Origin: Nocardioides sp. SLBN-35 | Lineage (GTDB): Bacteria > Actinomycetota > Actinomycetes > Propionibacteriales > Nocardioidaceae | Length of the DNA stretch: 64,000 bases | NCBI RefSeq assembly: GCF_006715725.1 | Contig: NZ_VFNU01000001.1 | Span: 3,286,001-3,350,000, forward strand | Reading direction: 5' to 3' | In this document: positions 25,357 to 34,708 of the stretch, in pieces | How positions within the stretch are numbered: position 1 is the first letter of the stretch | Layout: the number at the start of each line of letters is the position of its first letter | The notes under the pieces: generated by a model | Told to the model about the DNA's origin: nothing | Seen by the model: only the letters and a program-made list of their open reading frames with translations | Databases searched by the model: none | Position numbers and translations under genes: made by a program

Positions 25357-26373
25357 TCAGCCCAGCCGCACGCGCGGGTCGATGACGGCGTACAACAGGT
25401 CCACGATGATGTTGGCCAGGATCACGAAGGCCGCCAGCAGGACGACCAGGCCGACGGTCGTCGGCAGGTCGAAGTCCGAGCTCGCGCGCACGGCCAGCTT
25501 GCCCATGCCTGGGTAGTTGAAGACCGACTCGGTGATGATCGCGCCGCCCATCAGGCCGGCGAAGTCCAGGCCCGCCATGGTCACGATCGGGGTCAGGGCC
25601 GCACGCAGGGCGTGCTTGTAGGTCACGGTGCGCTCCGGCAGGCCCTTGGACCGTGCCGTGCGGACGTAGTCCTCCTGGAAGGACTCGATCACGTAGGACC
25701 GGGTCATGCGGACGTAGGCCGCCATGAAGAACAGGGCAAGGGTGATCGCGGGCAGCGTCAGGCTGGAGAGCCAGCCACCGACGCCTCCTTCGGCGATCGA
25801 GGTGTAGCGCGGGATCTCGGTGAGCCCCCACTTGATCGCGACGAACTTGTAGAGCACGAGCCCGACGAAGAACGTCGGGAAGGCATAGGCGATCAGGGAC
25901 AGGCCGACCAGGCCGCGGTCGATGATGGAGCCCTTCTTCAGGGCCGCTGTGACTCCCAGCAGCACGCCGCCGACCATCCAGAGGATGAAGGCGGAGACCG
26001 CCAGGGAGAAGGACACCGGGAAGGTGTCCTTGATCAGGTTGGTGACGGTGTCACCGCGCTCGCGGGAGTAGCCGAGGCACGGAGCGTCGCAGTGGACGAT
26101 GGTCTCCGGCGCCGTCTCGCGCAGCTTGGGGTCGTCGGGGTAGTCGCGCCCCTGGACGACGCCCTTCGCGAAGTCCACCCACTGGTTGGCGAACGAGTCG
26201 TCGTAGCCCATGGCGGCGGCCGTCTGCTTCTTCTGGGCGGCCGAGCAGTTCTTGCCGCAGATGAAGGACGCCTGGTCGATCGGGGAGGCGAAGAACAGGG
26301 CGAAGGTGACGATGCTCATCACGATGAGCATGATCACGCCGGCGAAGAGCCGACGGATGACGTACGCGAGCAC
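25357..26373 (-). CDS. oppB: Peptide-type ABC transporter permease (OppB-like)
   Basis: A 338-aa permease with a first membrane helix (LFAGVIMLIVMSIVTFALFF), a long extracytoplasmic loop of about 90 residues and five further helices. The EAA-type coupling loop is visible in YVRTARSKGLPERTVTYKHA. The loop contains cysteines (SFICGKNCSAAQ; HCDAPCLG) that could form disulfides. It pairs with the OppC-like permease encoded at the operon start. Confidence 0.9.
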   Translation of the reverse strand: MLAYVIRRLFAGVIMLIVMSIVTFALFFASPIDQASFICGKNCSAAQKKQTAAAMGYDDSFANQWVDFAKGVVQGRDYPDDPKLRETAPETIVHCDAPCLGYSRERGDTVTNLIKDTFPVSFSLAVSAFILWMVGGVLLGVTAALKKGSIIDRGLVGLSLIAYAFPTFFVGLVLYKFVAIKWGLTEIPRYTSIAEGGVGGWLSSLTLPAITLALFFMAAYVRMTRSYVIESFQEDYVRTARSKGLPERTVTYKHALRAALTPIVTMAGLDFAGLMGGAIITESVFNYPGMGKLAVRASSDFDLPTTVGLVVLLAAFVILANIIVDLLYAVIDPRVRLG

Positions 26374-26412
26374 AGCAGACCTCAGTGTGGGAGGAGACGA
26401 CCGGTGGGCACC

Positions 26413-26451
26413 GACAGTCGGGGGCCGTCTTGGGGACGACCCCCGACTGTC
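26413..26451 (-). terminator. Strong hairpin between the binding-protein and permease genes
   Basis: A perfect 12-bp stem (26413-26424 with 26440-26451; GACAGTCGGGGG and its complement) with an inner CGTC/ACG pairing lies 22 nt past the binding-protein stop. It probably attenuates transcription or protects mRNA ends so that binding protein is made in excess over the downstream permease and ATPases. Confidence 0.7.
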
Positions 26452-26473
26452 ATGTGGTGTGTTTAGCGGAGAT

Positions 26474-28213
26474 TCACTTCGCCACGCCGAGGACGGCGAG
26501 GTCGGCGTAGCCGTTCACCGAGACGTTGTTCTCGTAGCCGGTGATCTTGCCACCGTGGACGAAGTTGAAGATCGTGATCTCCAGCGGGATGTAGGCGACG
26601 TCCTGACCCAGCTTGGCGTCGACAGCGGCCCACTTGTCAGCGGCGGCGTCGAGGTCGGGCTCGGCGTAGGCGTCGTCGATCATCTGGTTGACCTCGGGGC
26701 CACCCTTGTAGTTGCCGTAGTCGTTGCCGTTCGAGTCACCGGTCAGGTTGATCCGGCTGTCGAAGAGCGGCGGGATGACGGTGCCGGCGGACGACCAGTC
26801 AGCACCCCAACCACCCCAGGTGACGTCGAAGTCGGCGTCCGGCTTCTGGATCACGGAGTAGTAGGTGTCCTCCAGCGGGTCGAGCTCGGTCTGGAAGCCG
26901 GCCGCGTCCCAGCCGGCCTTCAGAGCGGAGGCCTGCTTGTCGGAGGTGGGGGTGCCACCCGAGTAGGTGAACTTGATCTTCACCGGCTTCGGGGCAGCGC
27001 ACTTGTCGAGCGCGGCCTTGGCAGCGGTCTGGTCACCGGACTCGCCCATGGCCTCGAACGCCGGGTTCGACTTGTAGCCGGGGACACCCGGGTTGATGAC
27101 GGAGTCGGCGGCCTTGAAGTACTCGGGGCCACCGCCGGCCTTGATCCACGCCGCGCGGTCGGTCGCGAGCTTGAGCGCCTCACGGCAGTTCGCGTCCTTG
27201 AAGACCGGCGAGTTGAAGTTCGGCAGCACGTAGTCGACGTACGGCGACTCGACCTGGGTGTAGCGGTCCCCGGCCTCGTCCTTGCGGGTGAAGAGGGCCG
27301 GCGGGAGACGACGCTCGGTCACGGAGTACTGCGCGTCACCGGAGTCGGCGAGCAGCTGCTCGTAGATCGCCTCGTCGGTGTCACCCTCGCGGAAGTCCCA
27401 GGTGTCCGGGTAGGCCTTGCGGATCGTGTCCGTGGACGCGTCCCAGTTCTCGTTGCGGACGAACTTGCCGCCGGTGCCCTCCTTCCAGGTGCCGTCGAGC
27501 TTGTAGGGACCGTTGGAGATGATCACGAAGTTGTTCGCGTCACCCTTGTCGAGGTCCTCGCGGTACGGGTCCATGTAGCGCAGCTGCGCGATGGAGTTCG
27601 CGAAGTCCGGCCACGCCTTCTTGAACCGGTACGTGATCGTCTTGCCGTCGCAGGTGACGGCCTTGTCGTAGAGGTCCTGGCCCTTCTTGGTGTAGGGGCC
27701 CTTGTACTGCGGCAGGCCGTCGTCACCGGTCGGGATGTCCAGGTAGGTGAACAGGTAGTTGGCGGGACCACCGATGATCACGTCGGTCGCGAAGTTGCGC
27801 GACGCGCCGTACTTGAAGTCCTCACAGGTGATGTCCTTGCCGTCCTCCCACTTCACGCCGTCCTTGACGGTGAAGCTCCAGGACTTGCCGCCGTCGGTCG
27901 TGGTGCCGGTGTCGGTCGCCAGGTCCGGGACGGGCGTGGTGCCCTCGACCGGGTCGTTGGAGGCGGGCAGCGCCACCAGGCTGCGGTAGAACAGCCGGCC
28001 CGAGTTGTTGAGGTCACGGCCGATGTACATGCGCTGGGGGTCCCAGTGCTCGACGTTGCGGACACCGACGAGGAAGATGGCGTTGCCACCCTTCTCGGCC
28101 TTGCCCCCGCTGCTCCCGCTGTTGTCGCCGTCGTCACTGCCACCGCCGCACGCGGCGAGTGTCGCCGCGAGCGCTGTGGCAGCCACGGCAGCCAATGGCT
28201 TCTTGAAGGCCAT
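26474..28213 (-). CDS. oppA: Extracellular solute-binding lipoprotein, family 5 (OppA-like)
   Basis: The 579-aa protein has a lipoprotein signal (lipobox LAAC, lipidated Cys22), a Gly/Ser linker and the family 5 binding fold, recognisable from NVEHWDPQRMYIG, PDLATDTGTTTDGGKSWSFTVKDGVKWEDG and NCREALKLATDRAAWI. It would capture peptides or similar solutes outside the membrane. AAAAGGAGA lies about 7 nt before the ATG, the strongest ribosome site in this operon. Confidence 0.92.
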   Translation of the reverse strand: MAFKKPLAAVAATALAATLAACGGGSDDGDNSGSSGGKAEKGGNAIFLVGVRNVEHWDPQRMYIGRDLNNSGRLFYRSLVALPASNDPVEGTTPVPDLATDTGTTTDGGKSWSFTVKDGVKWEDGKDITCEDFKYGASRNFATDVIIGGPANYLFTYLDIPTGDDGLPQYKGPYTKKGQDLYDKAVTCDGKTITYRFKKAWPDFANSIAQLRYMDPYREDLDKGDANNFVIISNGPYKLDGTWKEGTGGKFVRNENWDASTDTIRKAYPDTWDFREGDTDEAIYEQLLADSGDAQYSVTERRLPPALFTRKDEAGDRYTQVESPYVDYVLPNFNSPVFKDANCREALKLATDRAAWIKAGGGPEYFKAADSVINPGVPGYKSNPAFEAMGESGDQTAAKAALDKCAAPKPVKIKFTYSGGTPTSDKQASALKAGWDAAGFQTELDPLEDTYYSVIQKPDADFDVTWGGWGADWSSAGTVIPPLFDSRINLTGDSNGNDYGNYKGGPEVNQMIDDAYAEPDLDAAADKWAAVDAKLGQDVAYIPLEITIFNFVHGGKITGYENNVSVNGYADLAVLGVAK

Positions 28214-28308
28214 CCAACTATCTCCTTTTCGGTAGTGACGCCGGCTCGGCCGGCGCCGCGATGCTCCGGGTCCCGTGTGATGTCGGCGGAGCACCGGGTC
28301 CTTTGTTG

Positions 28309-29334
28309 TTATCGGTGCGACTTGGGGTCGAGCGCGTCGCGGGCGCCGTCACCGACGAGGTTGAACACCACGACGATGAGGGCCAGCAGGGCACCCGGCA
28401 GGAAGAAGTACGTCGGGTCGGCGCTGGTGTAGCTGACCGAGTCGGCGAGGATGTTGCCCAGCGTCGGGGTCGGCGGCTTGATGCCGACGCCCAGGAAGTT
28501 GAACGCGGCCTCTGCGGAGATGTAGGCCGGCACGAGCAGCGTCACGTAGACCAGGACGGGCGCCCACACGTTGGGCAGCACCTCCTTGAAGTACAGCCGG
28601 CGGCGCGACGCACCCAGCAGGCGGGCGGCCTCGATGAACTCGCGCTCGCGGATCGAGAGCACCTGGCCGCGGACCACGCGGGCCACCGGCGGCCAGCCGA
28701 AGGCCGCGAGGATGACGATGACGAAGGCACCGTTGGCGAGGTCGGGGTTGCTGAAGAAGCCGAGCCCCGGGAAGTCGGACACGTCGCCGCGGATCATCAC
28801 GACCACCGGGCCGGACAGGGCCAGCAGCATCAGGGTCTGCGGGAACGACAGCGTCAGGTCGATGATCCGGCCCACGACCGCGTCGACGAAGCCGCCGGAG
28901 AAGCCGGCGACGATGCCGAGGATCGCACCGATGACGACGGTGATGATCGTGCCGGTCAGCGCGATGGTGAGCGAGGACGTGATCGCCAGCATCAGGCGGG
29001 CGAGCAGGTCGCGGCCCAGGCCGGGGTCGACACCGAAGGGGTGGCTCCACGAGATCCCGCCGAAGGCGCCCTCGGGCACCACGCCGTCAGCCGACAGGAG
29101 GTTCTGGTGCTGCTCGTTGGGCGCCAGCACGCCGAGGGCCACCAGGATCGGCGCCGCGATCGCGCAGATGATGATGAACGCCGTCAGCACGAAGGAGATC
29201 ATCGACAGCTTGTCGGCCCGGAACCGGGCGATGGCCAGCTGGGTGGGTGACCGGCCGGCCACCGAGACGACTGCGTCGTCCTCGACCGGGGTCTCGGTCT
29301 CGTGGATCTCCAGTTCGGAGCCCGGGATCGTCAT
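28309..29334 (-). CDS. oppC: Peptide-type ABC transporter permease (OppC-like)
   Basis: The 341-aa permease has a cytosolic N terminus, a first helix (SMISFVLTAFIIICAIAAPI), the family segment GVDPGLGRDLLARLMLAIT and the coupling loop REREFIEAARLLGASRRRL. ATG 29334 was chosen (GAGGTG just upstream); GTG 29385 would add 17 residues. Having oppC first, then A, B, D, F, is an unusual gene order. The 150-base gap to aspS carries inverted repeats, among them ACGGTTT/AAACCGT. Confidence 0.88.
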   Translation of the reverse strand: MTIPGSELEIHETETPVEDDAVVSVAGRSPTQLAIARFRADKLSMISFVLTAFIIICAIAAPILVALGVLAPNEQHQNLLSADGVVPEGAFGGISWSHPFGVDPGLGRDLLARLMLAITSSLTIALTGTIITVVIGAILGIVAGFSGGFVDAVVGRIIDLTLSFPQTLMLLALSGPVVVMIRGDVSDFPGLGFFSNPDLANGAFVIVILAAFGWPPVARVVRGQVLSIREREFIEAARLLGASRRRLYFKEVLPNVWAPVLVYVTLLVPAYISAEAAFNFLGVGIKPPTPTLGNILADSVSYTSADPTYFFLPGALLALIVVVFNLVGDGARDALDPKSHR

Positions 29335-29484
29335 CTTCACCTCGTCGCCGTGCGTCACGGATGCGACGCGGGCCACATCGGCCACGCGCCGTCCGTGACA
29401 CTAGGCGCACCAGGTGCGTCAAGGCGATAGCGACGCGGTAACGGTTTGGTCTCGACGCCCGGCAAACCGTCCGGCGGAGGGGCC

Positions 29485-31254
29485 TCAGCCCTTGTTTTCC
29501 TCCGTCGGACGGGCATCCACACCGGCTTCCTTCCGCTGCTCCCGCGTGATCGGCGCGGGAGCGGCGGTCAACGGGTCGTAGCCGCCACCGGTCTTCGGGA
29601 AGGCGATGACGTCGCGGATGGAGTCCGTGCCGGCCAGCAGAGCGACCACCCGATCCCAGCCGAACGCGATGCCGCCGTGCGGGGGCGCGCCGAACTTGAA
29701 CGCCTCGAGCAGGAAGCCGAACTTCTCCTCGGCCTCGGCCTCGCCGATCCCCATCACCTCGAAGACCCGCTTCTGGATGTCCTCGCGGTGGATACGGATC
29801 GAGCCGCCGCCGATCTCGTTGCCGTTGCAGACGATGTCGTAGGCCCACGCCAGCGCGTTGCCGGGGTCGGTGTCGAAGGCCTCGAGGTCCTGCGGGCTGG
29901 TGAAGGCGTGGTGGACGGCGGTCCACGCTCCTCCGCCGACCGCGACGTCACCGGCGGCGGTGGCCTCGTCGGCGGGCTCGAACAGCGGCGCGTCGACGAC
30001 CCACAGGAAGCTCCACGCGTCCTCGTCGAGCAGGCCGCCTCGGCGGCCGATCTCGAGCCGGGCGGCGCCGAGCAGGGCACGGCTGGACTTCACCGCACCC
30101 GCCGCGAAGAAGATGCAGTCGCCGGGCTGCGCGCCGACGTGGGCGGCCAGGCCGGCCTTCTCCTCGTCGGTGATGTTCTTGGCCACCGGACCGCCGAGCT
30201 CGCCGTCCTCCTGGACCAGGACGTACGCCAGGCCCTTGGCACCGCGCTGCTTGGCCCACTCCTGCCAGGCGTCGAGCTGCTTGCGGGGCTGGCTCGCGCC
30301 GCCCGGCATCACCACGGCACCGACGTACGGCGCCTGGAAGACGCGGAACGGGGTGTCCTTGAAGTAGTCGGTGCACTCGACGAGCTCGAGGCCCATCCGC
30401 AGGTCGGGCTTGTCGGAGCCGTAGCGGGCCATCGCGTCGGCGTACGTCATCCGCGGCAGGGGTAGCGGGACGTCGTAGCCGATCAGCTTCCACAGCGCTG
30501 CGACGATCTGCTCGCCGAGGGCGATCACGTCGTCCTGGGTCACGAAGCTCATCTCGATGTCGAGCTGGGTGAACTCGGGCTGGCGGTCGGCGCGGAAGTC
30601 CTCGTCGCGGTAGCAGCGCGCGATCTGGTAGTAGCGCTCCATGCCGGCGACCATGAGCAGCTGCTTGAACAGCTGGGGGCTCTGCGGCAGGGCGTACCAG
30701 CTGCCGGGCTGCAGGCGCGCGGGCACCAGGAAGTCGCGGGCGCCCTCGGGGGTGCTGCGCGTCAGCGTCGGCGTCTCGATCTCGACGAAGTCGTGGCCGG
30801 CCAGCACGTCGCGGGCGGCCTTGTTGACGTTGCTGCGCAACCGGATCGCGCTGCCCGGGGCGCTGCGCCGCAGGTCGAGGTAGCGGTGCTTGAGGCGCAC
30901 CTCCTCCCCCACGTCGACGTGGTCGCTGATCGGGAACGGCAGCGGCGCGGCGGCGCTGAGCACCTCGACGTCGCTCGCGACGACCTCGTAGTGGCCGGTC
31001 GGCAGGTTGGGGTTGATGTTGCCCTCGGTGCGCTCGACCACCTCACCGGTGACCTTCAGGCAGAACTCGCTGCGCAGCGGGTGCGCCACCTCGGGGTCGC
31101 GGATGACGACCTGGACCACGCCCGAGGCGTCGCGCAGGTCGATGAAGGCCACACCGCCGTGATCGCGCCGGTTGGCCACCCACCCGGTGAGGGTGACGGT
31201 CTTGCCGACGTTCGCAGGCACGGTCAGGTCGCCGGCGACATGGGTGCGGATCAC
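29485..31254 (-). CDS. aspS: Aspartyl-tRNA synthetase
   Basis: The 589-aa class II enzyme has an OB-fold anticodon domain ([19 protein letters not shown]), motif 2 ([19 protein letters not shown]), the bacterial GAD insertion and motif 3 ([17 protein letters not shown]). GTG 31254 overlaps the hisS stop (GTGA). Whether it is discriminating cannot be settled without knowing if gatCAB exists elsewhere. Confidence 0.96.
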   Translation of the reverse strand: MIRTHVAGDLTVPANVGKTVTLTGWVANRRDHGGVAFIDLRDASGVVQVVIRDPEVAHPLRSEFCLKVTGEVVERTEGNINPNLPTGHYEVVASDVEVLSAAAPLPFPISDHVDVGEEVRLKHRYLDLRRSAPGSAIRLRSNVNKAARDVLAGHDFVEIETPTLTRSTPEGARDFLVPARLQPGSWYALPQSPQLFKQLLMVAGMERYYQIARCYRDEDFRADRQPEFTQLDIEMSFVTQDDVIALGEQIVAALWKLIGYDVPLPLPRMTYADAMARYGSDKPDLRMGLELVECTDYFKDTPFRVFQAPYVGAVVMPGGASQPRKQLDAWQEWAKQRGAKGLAYVLVQEDGELGGPVAKNITDEEKAGLAAHVGAQPGDCIFFAAGAVKSSRALLGAARLEIGRRGGLLDEDAWSFLWVVDAPLFEPADEATAAGDVAVGGGAWTAVHHAFTSPQDLEAFDTDPGNALAWAYDIVCNGNEIGGGSIRIHREDIQKRVFEVMGIGEAEAEEKFGFLLEAFKFGAPPHGGIAFGWDRVVALLAGTDSIRDVIAFPKTGGGYDPLTAAPAPITREQRKEAGVDARPTEENKG

Positions 31255-32636
31255 TTGGATTCCCCTTCATCGATGGTGATGACCTGCGGTCGCAGGTCCT
31301 CGGTCGGAGGCTGCCACGTCGCCGGATCGGCGGCGACCTGGTTTCCGGAGCGGATGTCCTTGACCTCGCTCGTGCCGTCGGCCTGGCGGAACCAGACGTA
31401 CGGGATGCCGCGCCGCTCGGCGTGGCGGATCTGCTTGCCGAACTTCGCGGCGGTGGGCGCGACCTCGCACGAGATGGCGCGGGCTCGCAGGGCGGTGGCG
31501 ATCTCGTCGGCGTCGGCGCGGGACTCCTCGTCGGTGACCGCGACCAGGACCACGCTCGGCACGGAGCGGTCGGCGGTGAGAGCCCCGCGCTGGACGAGCG
31601 TCACGAGGAGCCGGCTGAGGCCGAGCGAGATGCCGACGCCGGGGTAGGTCGTACGCCCGTCGGAGGCGAGGGCGTCGTACCGGCCCCCGGAGCAGATCGA
31701 GCCGAGCGACTCGTAGCCGTCGAGGCGGGTCTCGAAGACGGTGCCGGTGTAGTAGTCCAGTCCCCGGGCGATGGACAGGTCGGCCTCGATGCGGGCGCGG
31801 TCGGTGGCGAGCGGCGCGCAGGCGCGGACCAGGGTGGCGAGCTCGTCGAGGCCCTCGTCGAGCAGCTCGTGGCTGACGCCGAGGTCGCGGACCCGCTGGA
31901 CGAAGGAGTCGTCGACCGCCTTGATGGTGGCCAGGGCGAGGGCCTTGTCGGCCTGCTCCTCGCTGACTCCGGCCTCGGCCAGCAGCAGCTCGCGGACCTT
32001 GTCGGCCGGCAGCTTGTCGAGCTTGTCGACCAGGCGCATGACCTCGTCGATGCCGTCGCCCGACACGCCGAGGCCGGCGTAGAAGCCCTGGATCAGCTTG
32101 CGGTTGTTGACCTGGAGCCGGAAGCCGGGCAGACCGATCGAATCCGGGTGGGCCAGCTTGCCGAGCGCCTCGAGCATCACCCGCGCGACCTCGACGTCGT
32201 GGTGGAACGGGAGCGTGTCGCGCCCGACGATGTCGATGTCGGCCTGGGTGAACTCGCGGAAGCGGCCCTCCTGGGGCCGCTCGCCGCGCCACACCTTCTG
32301 GATCTGGTAGCGGCGGAACGGGAACTCGAGCTTGCCGGCGTTCTCGAGCACGAAGCGCGCGAAGGGGACGGTCAGGTCGAAGTGGAGCCCGATCCCCTTG
32401 TCTCTGTCACTGGCGGAGCCGTCGTCCGCTGCCTGCAAGCGCCGCAGGACGTAGACCTCCTTGGAGGTGTCGCCCTTGCGCAGCAGCTGGTCGAGCGGCT
32501 CCACGGCCCGGGTCTCGATGTTGGCGAACCCGTGCAGCTCGAAGGTTTGCGCGAGGGTCGCGATCACCTGCTGCTCGACGTAGCGCTGGGCAGGCAGGAG
32601 CTCGGGGAAGCCGCTCAGCGGCGTGGGCTTGGCCAT
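31251..32636 (-). CDS. hisS: Histidyl-tRNA synthetase
   Basis: The 461-aa class II synthetase has motif 2 ([20 protein letters not shown]), the histidine-specific motif [13 protein letters not shown] and SGGRYD, and a C-terminal anticodon domain (VLVAVTDEE). ATG 32636 lies 2 nt after the metallo-hydrolase stop, so it belongs to that operon and is followed by aspS with a 4-nt overlap. Confidence 0.95.
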   Translation of the reverse strand: MAKPTPLSGFPELLPAQRYVEQQVIATLAQTFELHGFANIETRAVEPLDQLLRKGDTSKEVYVLRRLQAADDGSASDRDKGIGLHFDLTVPFARFVLENAGKLEFPFRRYQIQKVWRGERPQEGRFREFTQADIDIVGRDTLPFHHDVEVARVMLEALGKLAHPDSIGLPGFRLQVNNRKLIQGFYAGLGVSGDGIDEVMRLVDKLDKLPADKVRELLLAEAGVSEEQADKALALATIKAVDDSFVQRVRDLGVSHELLDEGLDELATLVRACAPLATDRARIEADLSIARGLDYYTGTVFETRLDGYESLGSICSGGRYDALASDGRTTYPGVGISLGLSRLLVTLVQRGALTADRSVPSVVLVAVTDEESRADADEIATALRARAISCEVAPTAAKFGKQIRHAERRGIPYVWFRQADGTSEVKDIRSGNQVAADPATWQPPTEDLRPQVITIDEGESK

Positions 32637-32638
32637 CT

Positions 32639-33370
32639 CTACAGTCCTCGGGTGACGCGGCCGGCCGCGTTGTCGGTGCCGGAGTCGAGCAGGTCGAGCA
32701 GGAACGGGTTGGTGGCGCGCTCGCGGCCGATCGAGGTCTGCTCGCCGTGGCCCGGGAGCACCACGACGTCGTCGGCCAGCGGCAACACCTTGGTGGCCAG
32801 CGAGGCGAGCATCTTCGTATGGTCGCCGCCGGGCAGGTCGGTGCGGCCGATCGAGCCCTGGAAGAGCAGGTCGCCGGAGAACATGACCTCGGAGATGTCC
32901 GGGCCGCCGGATGTCCGGCCCCAGGGAGTGCGGAAGGTGACCGAGCCCTCGGTGTGGCCGGGGGTGTGGTCGACGAGGAAGCGCAGGCCCGCGAGCTCCA
33001 GGCTGGCGCCGTCGGCCAGCTCCGCGACGTCGTCGGGCTCGGTGAACTCGTAGTCGCCGCCGAGCAGCATGCCGGCCGACTCGCGCGAGATGCCCGCCAT
33101 CGGGTCGGCGAGCAGGTGCCGGTCGCCCGGGTGGATCCACGCGGTGGCGTCGTACGTCCCGGCGACGGGGGTCACCGACCACATGTGGTCGATGTGGCCA
33201 TGGGTCAGCAGCACGGCGACGGGCTTCAACCGGTGCTCGCGGACGACCTCCGCGACGCCGGCCGCGGCGTCCTTCCCGGGGTCGATCACGACGCACTCGG
33301 CGCCGGGTGCGGTGGCCGCGACGTAGCAGTTGGTGCCCCACGGTCCGGCGGGGAAAGCGGCGATCAGCAC
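32639..33370 (-). CDS. MBL-fold metallo-hydrolase (glyoxalase II-like)
   Basis: The 243-aa hydrolase has the zinc motif THGHIDHM, a downstream His in DHTPGHTEGS, Asp in FSGDLLF and a final His in LPGHGEQT, all expected for the glyoxalase II branch. The substrate is uncertain; a hydroxyacylglutathione or mycothiol thioester is plausible. GTG 33370 follows TAGGCT by 6 nt, so it is leaderless. This gene-hisS-aspS order is common in actinobacteria. Confidence 0.9.
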   Translation of the reverse strand: MLIAAFPAGPWGTNCYVAATAPGAECVVIDPGKDAAAGVAEVVREHRLKPVAVLLTHGHIDHMWSVTPVAGTYDATAWIHPGDRHLLADPMAGISRESAGMLLGGDYEFTEPDDVAELADGASLELAGLRFLVDHTPGHTEGSVTFRTPWGRTSGGPDISEVMFSGDLLFQGSIGRTDLPGGDHTKMLASLATKVLPLADDVVVLPGHGEQTSIGRERATNPFLLDLLDSGTDNAAGRVTRGL

Positions 33371-33416
33371 CGGCCCAGCCTATCGAGCGCTCCGGCTTTG
33401 ATTAGCATGGGCCACT
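33371..33416. promoter_or_regulatory. Compact divergent leaderless promoters
   Basis: A 46-base gap holds two -10 boxes: TAGGCT on the minus strand (33377-33382), 6 nt before GTG 33370, and TAGCAT on the plus strand (33403-33408), 8 nt before GTG 33417. Both genes therefore appear to start at or next to their start codon. Confidence 0.6.
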
Positions 33417-34655
33417 GTGACTACCTCCGACTGGGGCCGCGTCGGCGACGACGGCACCGTCTACGTGAAGACGACCGATGGCGAGCGGGCGGTCGGGCAG
33501 ATGCCCGACGCGACGCCCGAGGAGGCCTTGGCCTTCTACACCAAGCGGTACGAGAACCTCTCGCTCGAGGTGGACCTGCTCCACCAACGGGTGCTGACCG
33601 GCGTGCTGTCGCCCGAGGAGGCGACGTCATCGGTCAAGCTCGTGCGCGAGCAGCTGGTCGACGTGCACGCCGTCGGGGACATCGCCGCCCTGGTCCGCAA
33701 GCTCGACGAGCTCGGGCCGGTCATCGCCACCCAGCGCGACGCCCGGCGTGCGGCCAAGGCGCAGCGGGTCGCCGACGCGCGGGCCGAGAAGGAGCGACTC
33801 GCCGGTGAGGCCGAGAAGATCGCCGCCGGGCGCGACTGGCGCAACGGCGCCAACCGGCTGCGCGAGCTCCTCGAGGAGTGGAAGAAGCTCCCCCGCATCG
33901 ACAAGGCGGCCGACGACGAGCTGTGGCGGCGGTTCTCCTCGGCGCGCTCGGCGTACACGAAGGCGCGCAAGTCGCACTTCGCCGAGCAGGACGAGAAGCG
34001 CGAGGGCGCCCGGGTCATCAAGGAGCGCCTGGTCACCGAGGCCGAGGCGCTGGCGTCGTCGACCGAGTGGGGCCCGACCTCGGGCCGCTACCGCGACCTG
34101 ATGCGCGACTGGAAGGCCGCCGGCCCGGCCCCCAAGGCCGTCGACGACGAGCTCTGGCGCCGCTTCCGCGGCGCTCAGGACACCTTCTTCGGCGCCCGCG
34201 ACGCCGCCAACGCCGCCCTCGACACGGAGTTCGCCGCGAACGCCGTGGTCAAGGAGGAGCTGTTGGTCGAGGCCGAGGCGATCGCCGCCGCCCTGGAGTC
34301 GTCCGGGGACCTGGCGGCCGCGAAGACGGCCTTCCGCGTCGTCGCCGAGAAGTGGGACGAGGCCGGCAAGGTCCCGCGCGATCGCATCAAGGATCTCGAG
34401 GGCCGCATGCGCGCCGTCGAGCAGGTCATCCGCCGCGCCGAGGACGACCAGTGGCGTCGTACCGACCCCGAGAAGTCGGCCCGCGCCGACGACATGGTCT
34501 CCAAGCTCGAGGCCGCCATCGCCGAGGCCGAGGCCAAGCTCGACGCCGCCCGGGCGCGCGGGGACGAGAAGAAGGTCCGCGAGCTCGAGGAGAACCTCCA
34601 GGGGCGCCGGTCGTTCCTCGAGATGGCCAAGAAGGCGTCGGCCGACTTCAGCTGA
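33417..34655 (+). CDS. DUF349 domain protein
   Basis: The 412-aa, highly charged helical protein carries three DUF349 repeats, marked by W-rich repeats (about residues 137-205 RDWRNGANRLRELLEEWKK; 215-290 TEWGPTSGRYRDLMRDWKA; 295-370). It has a long coiled-coil C terminus and no membrane segment or signal. Family members have no firmly known function; some link to stringent-response or cell-wall processes. It diverges from the MBL-hisS-aspS operon and is convergent with relA. Confidence 0.88.
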   Translation: MTTSDWGRVGDDGTVYVKTTDGERAVGQMPDATPEEALAFYTKRYENLSLEVDLLHQRVLTGVLSPEEATSSVKLVREQLVDVHAVGDIAALVRKLDELGPVIATQRDARRAAKAQRVADARAEKERLAGEAEKIAAGRDWRNGANRLRELLEEWKKLPRIDKAADDELWRRFSSARSAYTKARKSHFAEQDEKREGARVIKERLVTEAEALASSTEWGPTSGRYRDLMRDWKAAGPAPKAVDDELWRRFRGAQDTFFGARDAANAALDTEFAANAVVKEELLVEAEAIAAALESSGDLAAAKTAFRVVAEKWDEAGKVPRDRIKDLEGRMRAVEQVIRRAEDDQWRRTDPEKSARADDMVSKLEAAIAEAEAKLDAARARGDEKKVRELEENLQGRRSFLEMAKKASADFS

Positions 34656-34670
34656 CCTGGCTCGGGCTGT

Positions 34671-34704
34671 TGCATGGATCCCCGGACATCCGGGGATCCA
34701 TGCA
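34671..34704. terminator. Perfect 16-bp hairpin between convergent DUF349 and relA genes
   Basis: Arms 34671-34686 and 34689-34704 are exact reverse complements around a 2-base centre. It lies 15 nt past the DUF349 stop and 4 nt past the relA stop on the other strand, so it can end both transcripts. No T-tract follows on either side. Confidence 0.85.
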
Positions 34705-34708
34705 GCTG

